A DNA stretch of 6,567 bases from Bacillota bacterium. Its GTDB lineage: Bacteria; Bacillota; Clostridia; Lachnospirales; Lachnospiraceae. The position numbers and the translations under genes were made by a program. Under the pieces are notes generated by a model. The model did not search any database and was not told the DNA's origin. It saw only the letters and a list, made by a program, of their open reading frames with translations. The DNA is taken from NCBI GenBank assembly GCA_023415655.1, contig JAEZKD010000250.1, forward strand, positions 1-6,567, written 5' to 3'. Within the stretch, counting starts at the first letter, position 1, and each line of letters opens with the position of its first letter. Below, piece by piece: positions 1 through 5,381 of the stretch.

Positions 1-1526
1 CACCCATTCGTACCTGTTAACATTGGAGATGTAAATACTTCACCCACTGGAATGTTCACATCCGCTGTGCAATTTTCAAAAATTGTTTCCTTGGACTTAT
101 CCTTTAGCTCATAAAGCTTTACTGTAATATCCGTTTTATTTCCATTACCACCCACAATACGGCATGCAGTTCCTTGATCCAGTGCATCTATGATATGCTG
201 CTGAATGTTTTTATACTTCATATTATCAAGTGTATTGACCTTTACTGTCTCGGCAAAAATTTCAGTGAATCGATCACCAATCGATGGAAGTGGATAAGCA
301 ATGATAGTAAAGGAGGTTTCCTCTGATTTGATATATTCATTGATTAACATACTTAACTCAGAGGATAACTCAGTATTTAATTGTTGTTGCTTTGCATCTA
401 GCTTAATTACTTCCTCCTTATTCACTGGATCAAAGTCAAGTTTCCCGAAGGTCTCTAATACTGCTGGTCCTGCATATTTTGCAAGTTCAGTTTTATACTT
501 TTCTAATGCAGTCTTTGTCACTGCAACAATTCGTTCCTTGTAATTCGCATCCAGATAAATACCTTTATCATAACGATGATCATATTCGTATTGCTCGTTC
601 GGACTAGTTGCTGAATAACCACTTTTTCTTCCTGGTTTTTTATTAATGGTATCTAAGGCAACTCGAAAGATTACCACCTGTTTCCCAATCGCCTCAAAAT
701 TCTTAATTGCATAATACATCATACGTTCAAATCCAATCACTGAACGAATCGCAATAATGCTCTTCTTAGAAAGATCCGCTCCCATCACATCAAAACCACG
801 AATATATCCTTCGGTAAAGGTATTCGCCATCGCCTGAACCTCTTCTTCTGGCATCTGATTTAAAAAGGATGCAATCTTACGTTCATTCTCAGTGATATAA
901 TCACCATATTGATATAAATAACGTAAATCTGATAAGTCCGAGTTCATAATCAAATCATAGGCAAAGGTATAAGTCGGATCGTAAGTTTCTCTCATCCGAT
1001 ATGCAATGTAATCCTCAGAATAATCATGAGCAAAATAATAGATCGAACGTTTCACATCCTTATAAGTGTACTCATTCTCTTCTTCAAAATGATTATAGAT
1101 CTCAATAAATAATTCTGTCGTAACCGCAATTGGAACCAATCGATATTCAAAGGCACAAGGGATGAGACTACGAACTTCCGTATAAAGGAAAGCTAACAGC
1201 TTACCGTACTTATCACCCAATTCCTTGGTTGCATATGTTGGATTTGCATAGCTTGTTTCATAATGAGCTGGCAGAATGTCCTCATACAGAGAATGATTTA
1301 ACTTCATTAATTCCTCTTCACTCATCGTAGCTAACTTGTCTTTTTCGATTCGATCAAGGATATCATAGATTCCTAATAAAAACTTTGCAACAAATTGAAA
1401 AAAAGAACGATATGGCATTGCGACCGATTCCTCGCTTAGTATTCCTTCCAAGCGCTCCTTCGATAACTCCATTCGCTCTAACACTTCTTCATTTTCTTCT
1501 TGTAATAATTGAATCATTTTTACCAT
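1..1526 (-). CDS. M29-family aminopeptidase (aminopeptidase T/S type), long form, C-terminus cut by window edge
   Basis: The reading frame is open from the ATG at 1526 to the window edge, giving 508 codons without a stop. Near the visible end the protein reads DVNIPVGEVFTSP, with Glu at residue 496. This matches the metal-ligand segment of M29 metallo-aminopeptidases (AmpS/AmpT: PxEEVFTxP), exopeptidases with a two-metal centre that remove N-terminal residues from peptides. The remaining ligands (a second Glu, the His residues and His-x-Asp) would lie beyond the window. In ordinary M29 enzymes of about 410 residues this Glu sits near residue 250, so about 240 extra N-terminal residues are present. 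That region is acidic and Tyr-rich, and the core seems to begin around residue 230-250 (DVMGADLSKKS). There is no signal peptide, so the enzyme is probably cytoplasmic. An AGAAGGA ribosome binding site at 1533-1539 lies 6 nt before the ATG, and the upstream gene stops 18 bp away, so it is the third gene of an operon. The family call is firm; the substrate is unknown. Confidence 0.82.
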   Translation of the reverse strand, partial: MVKMIQLLQEENEEVLERMELSKERLEGILSEESVAMPYRSFFQFVAKFLLGIYDILDRIEKDKLATMSEEELMKLNHSLYEDILPAHYETSYANPTYATKELGDKYGKLLAFLYTEVRSLIPCAFEYRLVPIAVTTELFIEIYNHFEEENEYTYKDVKRSIYYFAHDYSEDYIAYRMRETYDPTYTFAYDLIMNSDLSDLRYLYQYGDYITENERKIASFLNQMPEEEVQAMANTFTEGYIRGFDVMGADLSKKSIIAIRSVIGFERMMYYAIKNFEAIGKQVVIFRVALDTINKKPGRKSGYSATSPNEQYEYDHRYDKGIYLDANYKERIVAVTKTALEKYKTELAKYAGPAVLETFGKLDFDPVNKEEVIKLDAKQQQLNTELSSELSMLINEYIKSEETSFTIIAYPLPSIGDRFTEIFAETVKVNTLDNMKYKNIQQHIIDALDQGTACRIVGGNGNKTDITVKLYELKDKSKETIFENCTADVNIPVGEVFTSPMLTGTNG

Positions 1527-1544
1527 AAATAATCCTTCTTTCCT

Positions 1545-1868
1545 TTATGATACCAGTCCAACAATATAAAGACAAAATAACACAACTGTCATAATCCCAT
1601 TACTTCCTACGCCAAGGACTGGGGCAACAAAAAATATATCTTTTTCCTTAAAACTCTTAATCCCTAAAACAAAACCACAAATGGCAATTGCAAAGCTAAG
1701 TAAACCAATCACTCCTAAGAAAAGTCCTCCATTTCCTTTATTCAAACCTGAGATAAAGGAAGCTGTCATCACTGCCACAATCACAAGAATACCTAAAATT
1801 AGAGAGAGGATTCCTCGTTTGGAATGTGTTCTACCTTGAAATTTAATAGTTCCTTTTCTTCGTAGCAT
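1545..1868 (-). CDS. small three-helix membrane protein, possibly DUF6142-like
   Basis: This is a 107-residue protein when started at the ATG at 1868. A longer version from the ATG at 1883 would add five residues. The shorter start is preferred because GGAGGG at 1876-1881 stands exactly 7 nt before it, whereas the 1883 ATG has no clear ribosome binding site. The N-terminus is basic (LRRKGTIKFQGRTHSKRG). Three hydrophobic segments follow, at about residues 19-41, 48-70 and 78-105, and the conserved-looking GFVLGIKSFKEKD stretch follows helix two. From memory this resembles a small clostridial membrane family annotated as DUF6142, which I cannot confirm here. No enzyme motif is visible and the function is unknown. 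The first 26 bp overlap the end of the VanZ-like gene in another frame, which suggests translational coupling. The aminopeptidase gene follows 18 bp later. Confidence 0.78.
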   Translation of the reverse strand: MLRRKGTIKFQGRTHSKRGILSLILGILVIVAVMTASFISGLNKGNGGLFLGVIGLLSFAIAICGFVLGIKSFKEKDIFFVAPVLGVGSNGIMTVVLFCLYIVGLVS

Positions 1869-2331
1869 GTCTTTTCCCTCCATGTCTTTGCAAGATTTTC
1901 ATCATACAAAAGCACCAGTATCCTAAGATACCTCCAATTGTATTCAATAACAGATCATCCACGTCGAATATTCCGATTCGATACACTAATTGGATGGACT
2001 CAATCGTTAAGCTAAACGCAAAACTCCAGAAAAAGATTCGGTAGAGTTTACGATCTCGAACACTTACCATAGGAAGACAAAATCCAAACGGCATGAAAGC
2101 TAGTACATTGCCAAAGAAATTGACAACAAATCCTTCCAAACCAATTGTCCTGTGATAAGTGATAAACCGTTGAATTTCCCGAAACAAGGTTAAATTATAA
2201 CGATATTCATTGGTTCCTTCTGTCCTTCCATAACGCTCACTAAAGAATAAGAAATATGAGATTCCAACCAGATAGCAGATAAACAACACCCACCAAACAA
2301 CTTGCTTTTGTCTTTCCAAATTACGCTTCAC
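1843..2331 (-). CDS. VanZ-like family membrane protein
   Basis: The product is a 162-residue integral membrane protein with the VanZ-like layout. Predicted helices lie at about residues 11-30, 69-89, 99-117 and 127-147. Family motifs are visible in order: NLTLFREI (46-53), NFFGNVLAFMPFGFCLP (71-87), the ESIQ that follows helix three (111-114), and FDVDDLLLNTIGGILGY (122-138), the acidic DVDD plus NTxGxxxGY signature. Founding member VanZ of Tn1546 gives low-level teicoplanin resistance by an unclear mechanism. Most chromosomal relatives have no assigned role, so resistance should not be assumed. The length is normal for the family. The start is GTG at 2331, with AGGAG at 2341-2345, 9 nt upstream. 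It is the first gene of the operon behind a good promoter at 2369-2397. The C-terminus is strongly basic (RHGGKRHATKKR) and probably cytoplasmic. Confidence 0.9.
   Translation of the reverse strand: MKRNLERQKQVVWWVLFICYLVGISYFLFFSERYGRTEGTNEYRYNLTLFREIQRFITYHRTIGLEGFVVNFFGNVLAFMPFGFCLPMVSVRDRKLYRIFFWSFAFSLTIESIQLVYRIGIFDVDDLLLNTIGGILGYWCFCMMKILQRHGGKRHATKKRNY
1876..1881 (-). promoter_or_regulatory. ribosome binding site deciding the start of the small membrane protein
   Basis: GGAGGG on the minus strand lies 7 nt before the ATG at 1868, ideal spacing for that start. It also lies inside the coding end of the VanZ-like gene, so ribosomes finishing that gene pass over it. The alternative ATG at 1881-1883 overlaps this site and lacks its own Shine-Dalgarno. 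Confidence 0.7.
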
Positions 2332-2368
2332 AATCTGTTTCTCCTATCTCTTACTATTTGTCTTCACC

Positions 2369-2397
2369 ATTATACACTAGATAATATTTCTAATCAA
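2369..2397 (-). promoter_or_regulatory. sigma-A promoter of the vanZ-like operon
   Basis: On the minus strand, TTGATT (2392-2397) and TATAAT (2369-2374) are separated by exactly 17 bp. The -10 is a perfect consensus and the -35 matches in four of six bases. Transcription should begin near 2362, leaving a leader of about 30 nt before the GTG start at 2331. The -35 box overlaps the stop codon of the possible small ORF upstream. Confidence 0.75.
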
Positions 2398-2539
2398 GGG
2401 TAAGAAGACAACCATAACTTCTAAGTTTTACTTGAGATATTTTCATTGTTCGTGTATTACGAATGCAACTAAAAATATCTGTGTAGGAATTACGACTCAA
2501 TTTCCTAACATATGAAAAAGGTGCTGTTGCATTATGCAT
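2390..2539 (-). CDS. possible 49-residue small ORF, unknown
   Basis: An ORF of 49 codons begins at the ATG at 2539 and ends with TAG at 2390. The sequence AAGGGGAG, a fair Shine-Dalgarno, lies about 3-5 nt before the ATG. The frame extends upstream to a GTG at 2578, but that start has no ribosome binding site. The peptide starts MHNATAPFSYVRKL and ends LRSYGCLLTLD; it is basic, has two cysteines, and shows no signal peptide, clear membrane helix or recognised domain. Its codons 2-7 are encoded by one arm of the inverted repeat at 2519-2536, and a promoter-like sequence lies in the other half of that element. It may be a real small protein, a chance frame within a repeat, or a remnant of a mobile element. 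I do not recognise it. Confidence 0.25.
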   Translation of the reverse strand: MHNATAPFSYVRKLSRNSYTDIFSCIRNTRTMKISQVKLRSYGCLLTLD

Positions 2540-2636
2540 AATCTCCCCTTGTAATACCATATTTCTCAACTTAGTCACTTTGGAATAAATTATGGTATTA
2601 TATAAGGTTTAACGTCTACATAATGCAACAGCACCT
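2519..2636. repeat. 118-bp nested inverted-repeat element (MITE-like or large hairpin)
   Basis: An 18-bp perfect inverted repeat bounds the element: 2519-2536 (AGGTGCTGTTGCATTATG) pairs with 2619-2636. Inside it, CCTT at 2547-2550 pairs with AAGG at 2604-2607, and TAATACCATA at 2552-2561 pairs with TATGGTATTA at 2591-2600. The whole could fold into one long interrupted hairpin with an apical loop of about 29 nt. The tip GGTGCTGTTGCA resembles, from memory, IS6-family ends (GGTTCTGTTGCAAA). No 8-bp target duplication is visible next to the tips and no transposase is present. It could be a non-autonomous mobile element, an old deletion derivative, or a structured RNA or terminator. The repeat itself is certain; its nature is not. 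Confidence 0.7.
2597..2628 (-). promoter_or_regulatory. possible promoter inside the inverted-repeat element
   Basis: On the minus strand a perfect TATAAT occupies 2597-2602. TTGCAT (2623-2628), within the repeat arm, is the only -35 candidate. Its spacing is 20 bp to TATAAT, or 18 bp to the overlapping TATATA at 2599-2604. Transcription would begin near 2590 and run through the loop toward the small ORF. The spacing is imperfect and an AT-rich chance match is possible. Confidence 0.35.
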
Positions 2637-2661
2637 AAATTCTCTTCGTTATAAATTAATA

Positions 2662-5184
2662 TTAGCGAGTAACTACAATCTGAGCTGGAATATTCGCTGT
2701 ATTATTATTCATATCTTTAAAATCATTCTTAACTAGAACAACATAAGTAGAATTCGTTATCTCTGTTGGTGAGGAGATATATATTGTCTTACCTGATGGG
2801 AAAACACTACTTGCATTCACTAAACCATTGTTTGTGTAAACCTTAAATTCACCACTACCAGTTACTTCTTTGGTCAAAGTAATCTGAATCATAGTTGAAC
2901 TAGTTAACTTGCAAGAAACCACCTCAGGTCTACTGTTATCAACTAAAGTTAAGATAGTATTATACTCATTCATTGGACCATAAGAACCATTATAGCCCAT
3001 GATTCCACTTACCGTGAAAGTATAGACTGCGTAACTAGTAAAGGAGTTAGAAGCAAAGGTTAATTCTACAACTGCATTATTATCGGACTGAGCTGTAATG
3101 ATCGCTGAAGTTGGTACAATACTTCCATTTACCCTATAGTTTGCTACGTTTTGAGCACTCGCCTGATCTAGCTTCTGATTAAAGGTTAATCTGATCTTAC
3201 TTGGATTGGTTAAATCCTGAGTAATAGTTGCAGGCTGTGGTAAAGCAGCCGATGATCCCGCTTGCTTTGATAAAGAAATCTGTTGTGTTATCGATGGATT
3301 ATCTAAGGAGTCCACAACTAAGCTTGCTGGCAAGGTTATCGAATAATATCCTGATTCAAAGTTCGTTCCTGCAAAGGTTAAGGTCAATTTGTTACCATTT
3401 GCGACTGCAGTATAATTTAATGTCTTCGTATAGATGTCTCCACTTACGCTATTTACCAAAGCAGATAACTCTCCACTACCATTTAGAATTGAAATTCTCT
3501 TAGAATAATTCAATTCTAAGTTCTGAACAGCTACCCCATTCACGATATCTGAAGTAAATTCATAATTCACTAACTGTGGTGCTGTTGTATCTAAGGTGAA
3601 ATCAACAGCGCGTGTTTGGTTATTGCCAGTAGAATTCACCATGTTATAATTACGATAACCACTAAATACTACTGTTTTTGTTCCTGTCACTGATGTATTC
3701 ACAAGTCCAAAACGTACAATCTTATTATCCTCATTATCAATGGTTCCCTGAAGATAATTACCATCTAAAATCGCATAACCAGCATATTGGATTGGTTGAT
3801 CAAAGGTTGCTACAAGGGCTGTCTTTGATTCACGCACTACACTAATAATATTAGCTACTGGTTTTTCCGTAGCATCAATTTTAACGATTACCCTCATCTG
3901 ATAAGAAGGTGAAACGTTGCCCTTGAGGTCCTTAATGCCTGCCATAGTGACCATCACGTTAAGTGATTTTTCTCCAATACCAGAAAGATCTACGGTAAGA
4001 GATTTCTTATCAGCACTTAATACATAATTTGCAGCACTTGATAATCTCGCCTTTACAGTGGAATTGGACGTTCCATTTACAGAAATTATCGCTAAATTAG
4101 AGATATCGATTGCTTCACTAAAATTAATCTTTGAGATATATCCATTGTCTGCAACTTCAGTACTTACATAAGAAGGTCCTACGTTATCCTTAAAGTCGTT
4201 CTGGAAGGAAGCTGCCGCTACGATCTGATCGTCTTCTGTCATCACCTTACTGAATACGGTTACAACATAGGTTCCATTAAACTCACCCGTTGCTGTTAGA
4301 CTTAAGGATTTCTTGTCTGCAGATAATTTAGGGGTTAAAGTACCATAAGAGGTTGCACCAGAACCAGCAGTCACTGTAATACTTCCTGTAATTAAATTAC
4401 CATTACTATCGATTACTGTGGATTTATCAATTGCTGCATTAAAGTTAATCTTAATCTCTGTCGAACTCACCATCTGAACCCCAGTTGCTTGTGGACTGAC
4501 GGAAGGTGATGGTGTTGGTGTTGGCGTTGGTGTTACAACTTCCTTTTCCTTAACATAGATATATGTTTTTGCTACGACTTTGTTCGTTGCCTTATTGGCT
4601 TCGGTTGCATTCACTCCCGTTCTTGCTTCTAGTATTGTAATACCAGTCTTCTTTGCAGTAACAACACCACTTGCAGTAACACTTGCGATATCGCTATCAG
4701 CAATTGTAAAGTAAGTAGTATCTGTTGCATTGCTTGGAGTCATCTTCATATTAAAATCGTATTTTGCTCCAACTTCAATCACATGAGCATTAATTTTGTC
4801 ATGAACTACATTCTTAAATGCAACTGCAGTCGCTGGAACTCGATTCTTAACTGTGATCGTACAAGTTAAAGAAACCGTTGCTCCTGACTTTAACGTTACC
4901 GTACAGGTTATCTTAGCGGTACCAACTGCAATGGCTTTCACATAGCCTTTTCCATTGACCGTTGCAACCTTCGTATTCGATGATTTAAAGGATTTCTTAG
5001 TCACATTCGTACTATCCTTTAATGCTACTGTATAAGTTTTTCCAACAACTAAAGTTTTCTTGGTAGCTGTCAGTGCCACACTTGCTGCACTTACGACGGT
5101 CTCTTGCTTTAAGGTTGTAGCAACAGGCATCGCGAAAGCAAATACAAGAATAAATGCAAGAATTCTCATTGTCATCTTCTTCAT
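2662..5184 (-). CDS. secreted cell-surface protein with Big2 and Big_5/SbsA-like Ig modules
   Basis: This is an 840-residue protein. Residues 1-34 form a signal peptide (MKKMTMR, hydrophobic core, likely cleavage after VSAA), so it is exported. Residues 35-113 are a Big2-type bacterial Ig-like domain (VxGKTYTVAL, SSNTKVATVNGKGYVKAIAVGTAKIT), and about 117-213 are a divergent second one (SDIASVTASGVVTAKKTG). A Thr-Pro linker at 217-231 separates them from about six beta-rich modules of 85-110 residues, starting near 232, 337, 442, 538, 648 and 753. Several of these carry motifs such as KINFNAAID, KINFSEAID and RLTFNQKLD, typical of Big_5/SbsA-like modules. LSADKKSL occurs in both of the first two. 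There is no LPXTG, SLH domain or enzymatic domain, so the role is probably structural or adhesive and the anchoring is unclear. The start has GGGAGG at 5193-5198, 8 nt before the ATG. The gene is monocistronic in this window. Confidence 0.85.
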   Translation of the reverse strand: MKKMTMRILAFILVFAFAMPVATTLKQETVVSAASVALTATKKTLVVGKTYTVALKDSTNVTKKSFKSSNTKVATVNGKGYVKAIAVGTAKITCTVTLKSGATVSLTCTITVKNRVPATAVAFKNVVHDKINAHVIEVGAKYDFNMKMTPSNATDTTYFTIADSDIASVTASGVVTAKKTGITILEARTGVNATEANKATNKVVAKTYIYVKEKEVVTPTPTPTPSPSVSPQATGVQMVSSTEIKINFNAAIDKSTVIDSNGNLITGSITVTAGSGATSYGTLTPKLSADKKSLSLTATGEFNGTYVVTVFSKVMTEDDQIVAAASFQNDFKDNVGPSYVSTEVADNGYISKINFSEAIDISNLAIISVNGTSNSTVKARLSSAANYVLSADKKSLTVDLSGIGEKSLNVMVTMAGIKDLKGNVSPSYQMRVIVKIDATEKPVANIISVVRESKTALVATFDQPIQYAGYAILDGNYLQGTIDNEDNKIVRFGLVNTSVTGTKTVVFSGYRNYNMVNSTGNNQTRAVDFTLDTTAPQLVNYEFTSDIVNGVAVQNLELNYSKRISILNGSGELSALVNSVSGDIYTKTLNYTAVANGNKLTLTFAGTNFESGYYSITLPASLVVDSLDNPSITQQISLSKQAGSSAALPQPATITQDLTNPSKIRLTFNQKLDQASAQNVANYRVNGSIVPTSAIITAQSDNNAVVELTFASNSFTSYAVYTFTVSGIMGYNGSYGPMNEYNTILTLVDNSRPEVVSCKLTSSTMIQITLTKEVTGSGEFKVYTNNGLVNASSVFPSGKTIYISSPTEITNSTYVVLVKNDFKDMNNNTANIPAQIVVTR
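4505..4534 (-). repeat. hexanucleotide repeat coding the Thr-Pro linker
   Basis: Four consecutive six-base units, GGTGTT with one GGCGTT variant on the plus strand (4511-4534), follow a related GGTGAT. On the coding strand they give alternating Thr-Pro dipeptides within VTPTPTPTPSPS. Slippage would add or remove whole dipeptides without a frameshift, so linker length could vary among strains. Confidence 0.7.
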
Positions 5185-5236
5185 AACTTCTTCCTCCCAT
5201 ATGTAGTTATCAATTTCTTAGCCTACAGCATATATG

Positions 5237-5264
5237 TTTAAATTGTATTCATCAGTTTTGTCAA
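5237..5264 (-). promoter_or_regulatory. candidate promoter of the surface-protein gene
   Basis: A consensus TTGACA (5259-5264) precedes TTTAAA (5237-5242, four of six matches to TATAAT) with a 16-bp spacer on the minus strand. A start near 5230 would leave a leader of about 45 nt. The -35 box lies inside the palindrome at 5254-5268. The -10 is weak, and TTGCAA with TATTTT further upstream is an alternative. Confidence 0.45.
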
Positions 5265-5268
5265 AACT
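5254..5268. promoter_or_regulatory. hyphenated palindrome overlapping the -35 box, possible operator
   Basis: AGTTTT and AAAACT flank a 3-bp centre, forming a perfect 6+6 dyad that contains the TTGACA of the candidate promoter. The position is what one would expect for a repressor site, but AT-rich dyads of this length also arise by chance. Confidence 0.3.
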
Positions 5269-5330
5269 ATGTTAAAATACCAAATCCTACTTATAGGTTG
5301 CAATTGTAAGAATTTCTTAATAACTAAATA

Positions 5331-5368
5331 AGACTGCTGCAGGAGTATCATCGCTTCTGCAACAGTCT
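5331..5368 (-). terminator. Rho-independent terminator of pheT
   Basis: On the minus strand, AGACTGTTGCAG (5357-5368) pairs over 12 positions, one of them G-U, with CTGCAGCAGTCT (5331-5342) around a 14-nt loop. It begins 13 nt after the pheT stop codon, and TTATTT follows. The T-run is interrupted, so termination strength is uncertain, but position and stem quality are good. Confidence 0.75.
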
Positions 5369-5381
5369 AAACTTTTACAAC

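Larger units (their letters stand above)
2515..2636 (-). terminator. possible terminator of the surface-protein gene formed by the inverted repeat
   Basis: In the minus-strand transcript the second 18-nt arm (ending CAGCACCT) runs straight into a T-run at 2515-2519, 26-147 nt after the surface-protein stop. Stem plus U-run is the layout of an intrinsic terminator. The 82-nt span between the arms is long, but it is partly paired internally. No other stem-and-T-run was seen between this gene and the vanZ-like promoter. Confidence 0.35.

Noticed and set aside
301..543. Plus-strand open frame of 80 codons
   Set aside because: It lies entirely within the minus-strand aminopeptidase gene, has no family resemblance, and its Ser/Phe-rich product is typical of an antisense shadow.
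1843..2331. Teicoplanin resistance gene vanZ
   Set aside because: The VanZ-like motifs are clear, but no vanH/vanA/vanX or other resistance genes are nearby, and most relatives of this fold have no demonstrated resistance role.
2511..2644. IS6-type insertion with 8-bp target duplications
   Set aside because: The 8 bases outside each tip (ATGAAAAA on the left, TAAATTCT on the right) do not match, and no transposase is present. Only the resemblance of the tip sequence remains.
3228..3503. Plus-strand open frame of 91 codons
   Set aside because: It is antisense to the surface-protein gene, has Leu/Ser/Arg-rich composition with no domain, and has no supporting ribosome binding site or promoter that I could see.
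5012..5200. Minus-strand 62-codon frame starting at the ATG at 5200
   Set aside because: It is a shifted frame over the signal-peptide region of the surface protein. Its ATG is part of the ribosome-binding region of the real start at 5184.
5331..5368. pheT terminator as a second copy of the 2519-2636 repeat
   Set aside because: The two share only the 8-base core CTGTTGCA. Flanks, arm length and loop differ, so chance is the simpler explanation.
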